From the NCBI GenBank assembly GCA_038501195.1, contig JBBPUQ010000005.1:4402001-4466000 (forward strand): a stretch of 64,000 nucleotides of DNA, in the 5' to 3' direction. This DNA comes from Nemania diffusa. Taxonomy: Eukaryota > Ascomycota > Sordariomycetes > Xylariales > Xylariaceae. Of this stretch, positions 61,501 through 64,000 are shown in pieces. The position numbers and the translations under genes are program-made. How positions within the stretch are numbered: position 1 is the first letter of the stretch; every line of letters starts with the position of its first letter. The notes under the pieces were generated by a model. The model was not told where the DNA came from. It did not search any database and worked only from the letters and a program-made list of their open reading frames with translations.

Positions 61501-64000
61501 GGCCTGAGGTGGTATATAGCCTTTCTGGATCATTAGTATCGTCTTGATTAGAGATACGACGCCCGAGGCACCCTCAGTATGCCCTACAAGTCCTTTCACA
61601 GAACCCAGAGCAAGAGGTAGATCACGACTAGGCCCACCAAGAGCCTGTAGCACACTCTGTAATAGACAGTATTAGCTTGGACGTTTTCCTAGTGAAAAAG
61701 GCACACTTTACCTCATACTCTGCAGGATCTCCCACGGGAGTTCCCGTGCCGTGGGCCTCTACTACAGAGACTGACTGGGGCTCAAGGTTCGCTCGACGGA
61801 GTACGTCTTTGAACAGATACGTGAGGGAAGGGCTATTTGGTACAAAAACAGGGGTGCAATTTTCGTTCTGGTAGACCGCGGTGCTCGAAATGCATCCGAG
61901 AATCTGATTGCCATCGGCAATGGCTTCTGACATCTTCTTGATAAAGACGAACGCCACTGCTTCGCCACGGCAGTAACCGTCCGCATGCTCGTCCCAGGGT
62001 TTGCACTAGTACGATAGAAAAAGGTCAACATTGATCCAGTGTCGAGGCCAACTTACGGCCCCGATAAACCATGGTGTGTAGGTATAAGGGGGTAACGGGA
62101 TGTCTTACTTGGCCTGTCGGACTTAGGAAAGAGGCTCCAGCTAGGTTCTGAAACCATGTAATGTTGCCCATGAGACCGACACCTCCAGCTAGGGCACCAC
62201 TGCATTCCCCGCCAATGATTGCTTTGCATGCCTGGTGTATGGCTACCGCAGAGGCTGAGCATGCCGTGTCTATTGTTAGGCCGGGGCCCGTCCATCCAAA
62301 GTAATGGCTGCACGAATTAGAATAAAAGATCAAAGGCTTGATGGGGAGAGGAGGATTCCCACCTAATTTTCCCAGCAATGAAAGACTTAAGATTCCCCGT
62401 GGCTGTGAAGGCGGTCGGTGCATAGCCCGCCACATTCTGCTCATAGTCCGCAGCACAAGCACCTAGATAGCAGCCGATGTTTTTCTCAACGTCTGGCTGA
62501 TGGAAGTATCCCGATTGCTCAACGGCCTGGTATGCACACTGCAACATGAGGCGTTGCTGAGGGTCAGTGGAAACGATCTCTCGTGGGCTCTTCTTGAAGA
62601 ATTTATGGTCGAAAACGTCGTGGTCCTTAATGAAGTTTCCGTACCATTTGCGGTTGGGATCGACCTCTCTCCACTGCGTTTCAGGACCGAACCGCTCGGC
62701 AGGAACTTCTATGTGCTGAGATTCGCCCTTGCACAAGATGTTCCAGAAGTCGTTGAGGTCGCTGGCGCCAGCAACTTGGCAAGCCATTCCCACTACGGCG
62801 ATGTCGTCTTCAGCACCATAGCCTATGGAACGATGCGTAAGTCCGGCGTGTGGATAAATGGCGCTGGCCATGAGAGAGGGCGCAGCCTGGTCAAGATCCG
62901 CCGTATGAACTAGGCGTGGCCCGATCTTGCGCAGCAGCGACGGCGGAACTCCCCGTTCGGGTCCTAAGCAGATAACGACAGAGTCATTATCTTCTAGACT
63001 GGTAGAAACTACTTGAGAAAAGGTCTCGTACCACGCTGACTGCTCAACAAGTATCATTCGAAGTACGGTGTGATGCAGCTTCGCGCCATTCGTCTGCTCG
63101 TGGTTGCTCCCAAGGTGTATAGGGAGCGACAGGGATGTAGTCTCCGGGAATTGGAGCGATGGATCCAAATCACAAAGTTTTAGGAGCTCCTCGAGGTCGT
63201 CGTGGTGGCACTGGCTGTGGAAGCGACCTCGGAGTCCAACTTCCATTACCGTAACACCTTTTTGCTTCAACTGCTGAACCAACAATGGGGCTGTCCTCTC
63301 TGCCGTAGTTAGCGTAGCTTTGTTGTGGTCGAAGAGCACTGAGATGTAGGCCTATGTGGCATGTTAGTCACTATGCTTGGCTTCAGTTATGGGTAGTTAA
63401 CTATTTTACCTCTGGAAAGCAGTCGAGAGCGCGAACCATCTCCTTAGCCATGTCTGGGGATGCCCATGTAACGGCAAACGATTTTGAGAGTCCATGCAGA
63501 CGGTCTGATATGTCCTGTGCGTCAGCCAGGGCACCGACCATCATGGCGAGGCGCACCGCGACTGCGCCATATTGTTCAAAGCTGGCCTGGTCCACTAAGC
63601 TAGATACAGTTGTGGCGCTTAGTAGCCCGGTACAGAATCCCACTGTCTCTATATTTCGGCCTGCAAGGGACGAGAATAAGTCGGCAGCCTGCGTCGAGGT
63701 CCCCGGGCGGCTATAAGAGAGATACCGGACAAACTGTGTGAGTTGGGTGAGAACCACAAGGGGTGTGAGGAGAATGTTGGGAAGCTGGAAATTGGCTTTG
63801 TCGATCTTTTCCCCTCGAAGCCAGCTGTTCAGTTTGTCCAAGAGTTTCTCGCCTGGTATTTCCCGAAGTTTTGGGAACCTTTCAGCGAGTTGTTTCCACT
63901 GAAGGGTGAGTTCTGATACAACAACAAGCATCCACTTGCAGTTATCTGCCTCGTGGATGAAATCTCGTAGCGTTTGCAAAGACTCGACATTGAAAGAGAG
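55562..64000 (-). CDS. Non-reducing polyketide synthase SAT-KS-AT-PT-ACP-ACP-CMeT-R, 5' end missing
   Basis: Iterative cytosolic NR-PKS. Proposed exons are >64000-63410, 63351-62363, 62307-62109, 62005-61712, 61656-56038 and 55975-55562; about 2,700 residues are in the window. SAT has GFCTG with its Cys codon at 63632-63634. KS has DTACSAS (Cys 62259-62261), EAHGTGT and [10 protein letters not shown] has GHSFGE (Ser 60748-60750). PT has [13 protein letters not shown] (His 59770-59772) and DCFSQ (Asp 59224-59226). Two ACPs have DSL serines at 58672-58674 and 58321-58323. CMeT has the SAM loop MEMGAGTGG near 57450. The terminal reductase has TGATGSLG near 56730 and a Tyr/Lys pair (YCDAK, 56221-56235). 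Every catalytic residue is intact. The architecture predicts a C-methylated aromatic aldehyde, released by NADPH reduction, as in the 3-methylorcinaldehyde/azaphilone clade. The start codon lies beyond the right edge. Confidence 0.93.

Overview
This window is nuclear DNA of a filamentous ascomycete (Pezizomycotina). The genes are broken by short GT-AG introns of about 40-190 bp, including in the fungal-type calpain, Fta4-like, DUF3716 and non-reducing polyketide synthase (NR-PKS) genes. The spacers carry the tacctacctaggtaggta-type low-complexity sequence common in this group. A central block of about 24 kb is almost pure A+T, as left by repeat-induced point mutation (RIP). A Sordariomycete is plausible, but the sequence alone does not fix the species.

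Layout. (1) 1-3564: no gene recognised. (2) 3565-12524: ordinary genome. It holds a calpain-like cysteine protease (+), an Fta4-like kinetochore protein (-), a family III CoA-transferase (+) and a DUF3716 cysteine-motif protein (-). (3) 13371-25661: the left part of a secondary-metabolite cluster. It holds an MDR enoyl reductase (-), a TRI3-like acyltransferase (+), an aromatic-ring FAD monooxygenase (-), a secreted BBE-type FAD oxidase (-), a second-type acyltransferase (+) and a 14-TM MFS exporter (-). (4) About 25786-50366: the A+T block. It is bounded by two 123-bp direct repeats and contains a mutated Ty3/Gypsy retrotransposon with 251-bp LTRs, a 55-bp tandem repeat, and two 184-bp terminal-inverted-repeat elements flanking a normal-composition island. 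(5) 51422-64000: the right part of the cluster. It holds a third acyltransferase (-), an LsdA/Rds1-like secreted protein (+) and an NR-PKS (-) that runs off the right edge. Its domain order is SAT-KS-AT-PT-ACP-ACP-CMeT-R.

How the genes fit together (inference). An NR-PKS with a methyltransferase and reductive release makes a C-methylated aromatic aldehyde. A salicylate-hydroxylase-like FAD monooxygenase typically dearomatises such an aldehyde. FAD oxidase, enoyl reductase and acyltransferases tailor it, and an MFS pump exports it. This toolkit resembles azaphilone pathways (Monascus MrPig, Aspergillus aza, Chaetomium caz) and shares its first steps with tropolone and sorbicillinoid pathways. 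No cluster transcription factor and no highly reducing PKS or FAS is visible; they may lie beyond the right edge. The most notable point is that the synthase and most of its tailoring genes are separated by a RIP-mutated transposon block that begins about 125 bp upstream of the exporter's start codon.

Exon boundaries were derived by hand from splice signals and reading-frame phase. Family names rest on remembered motifs, not on database searches.
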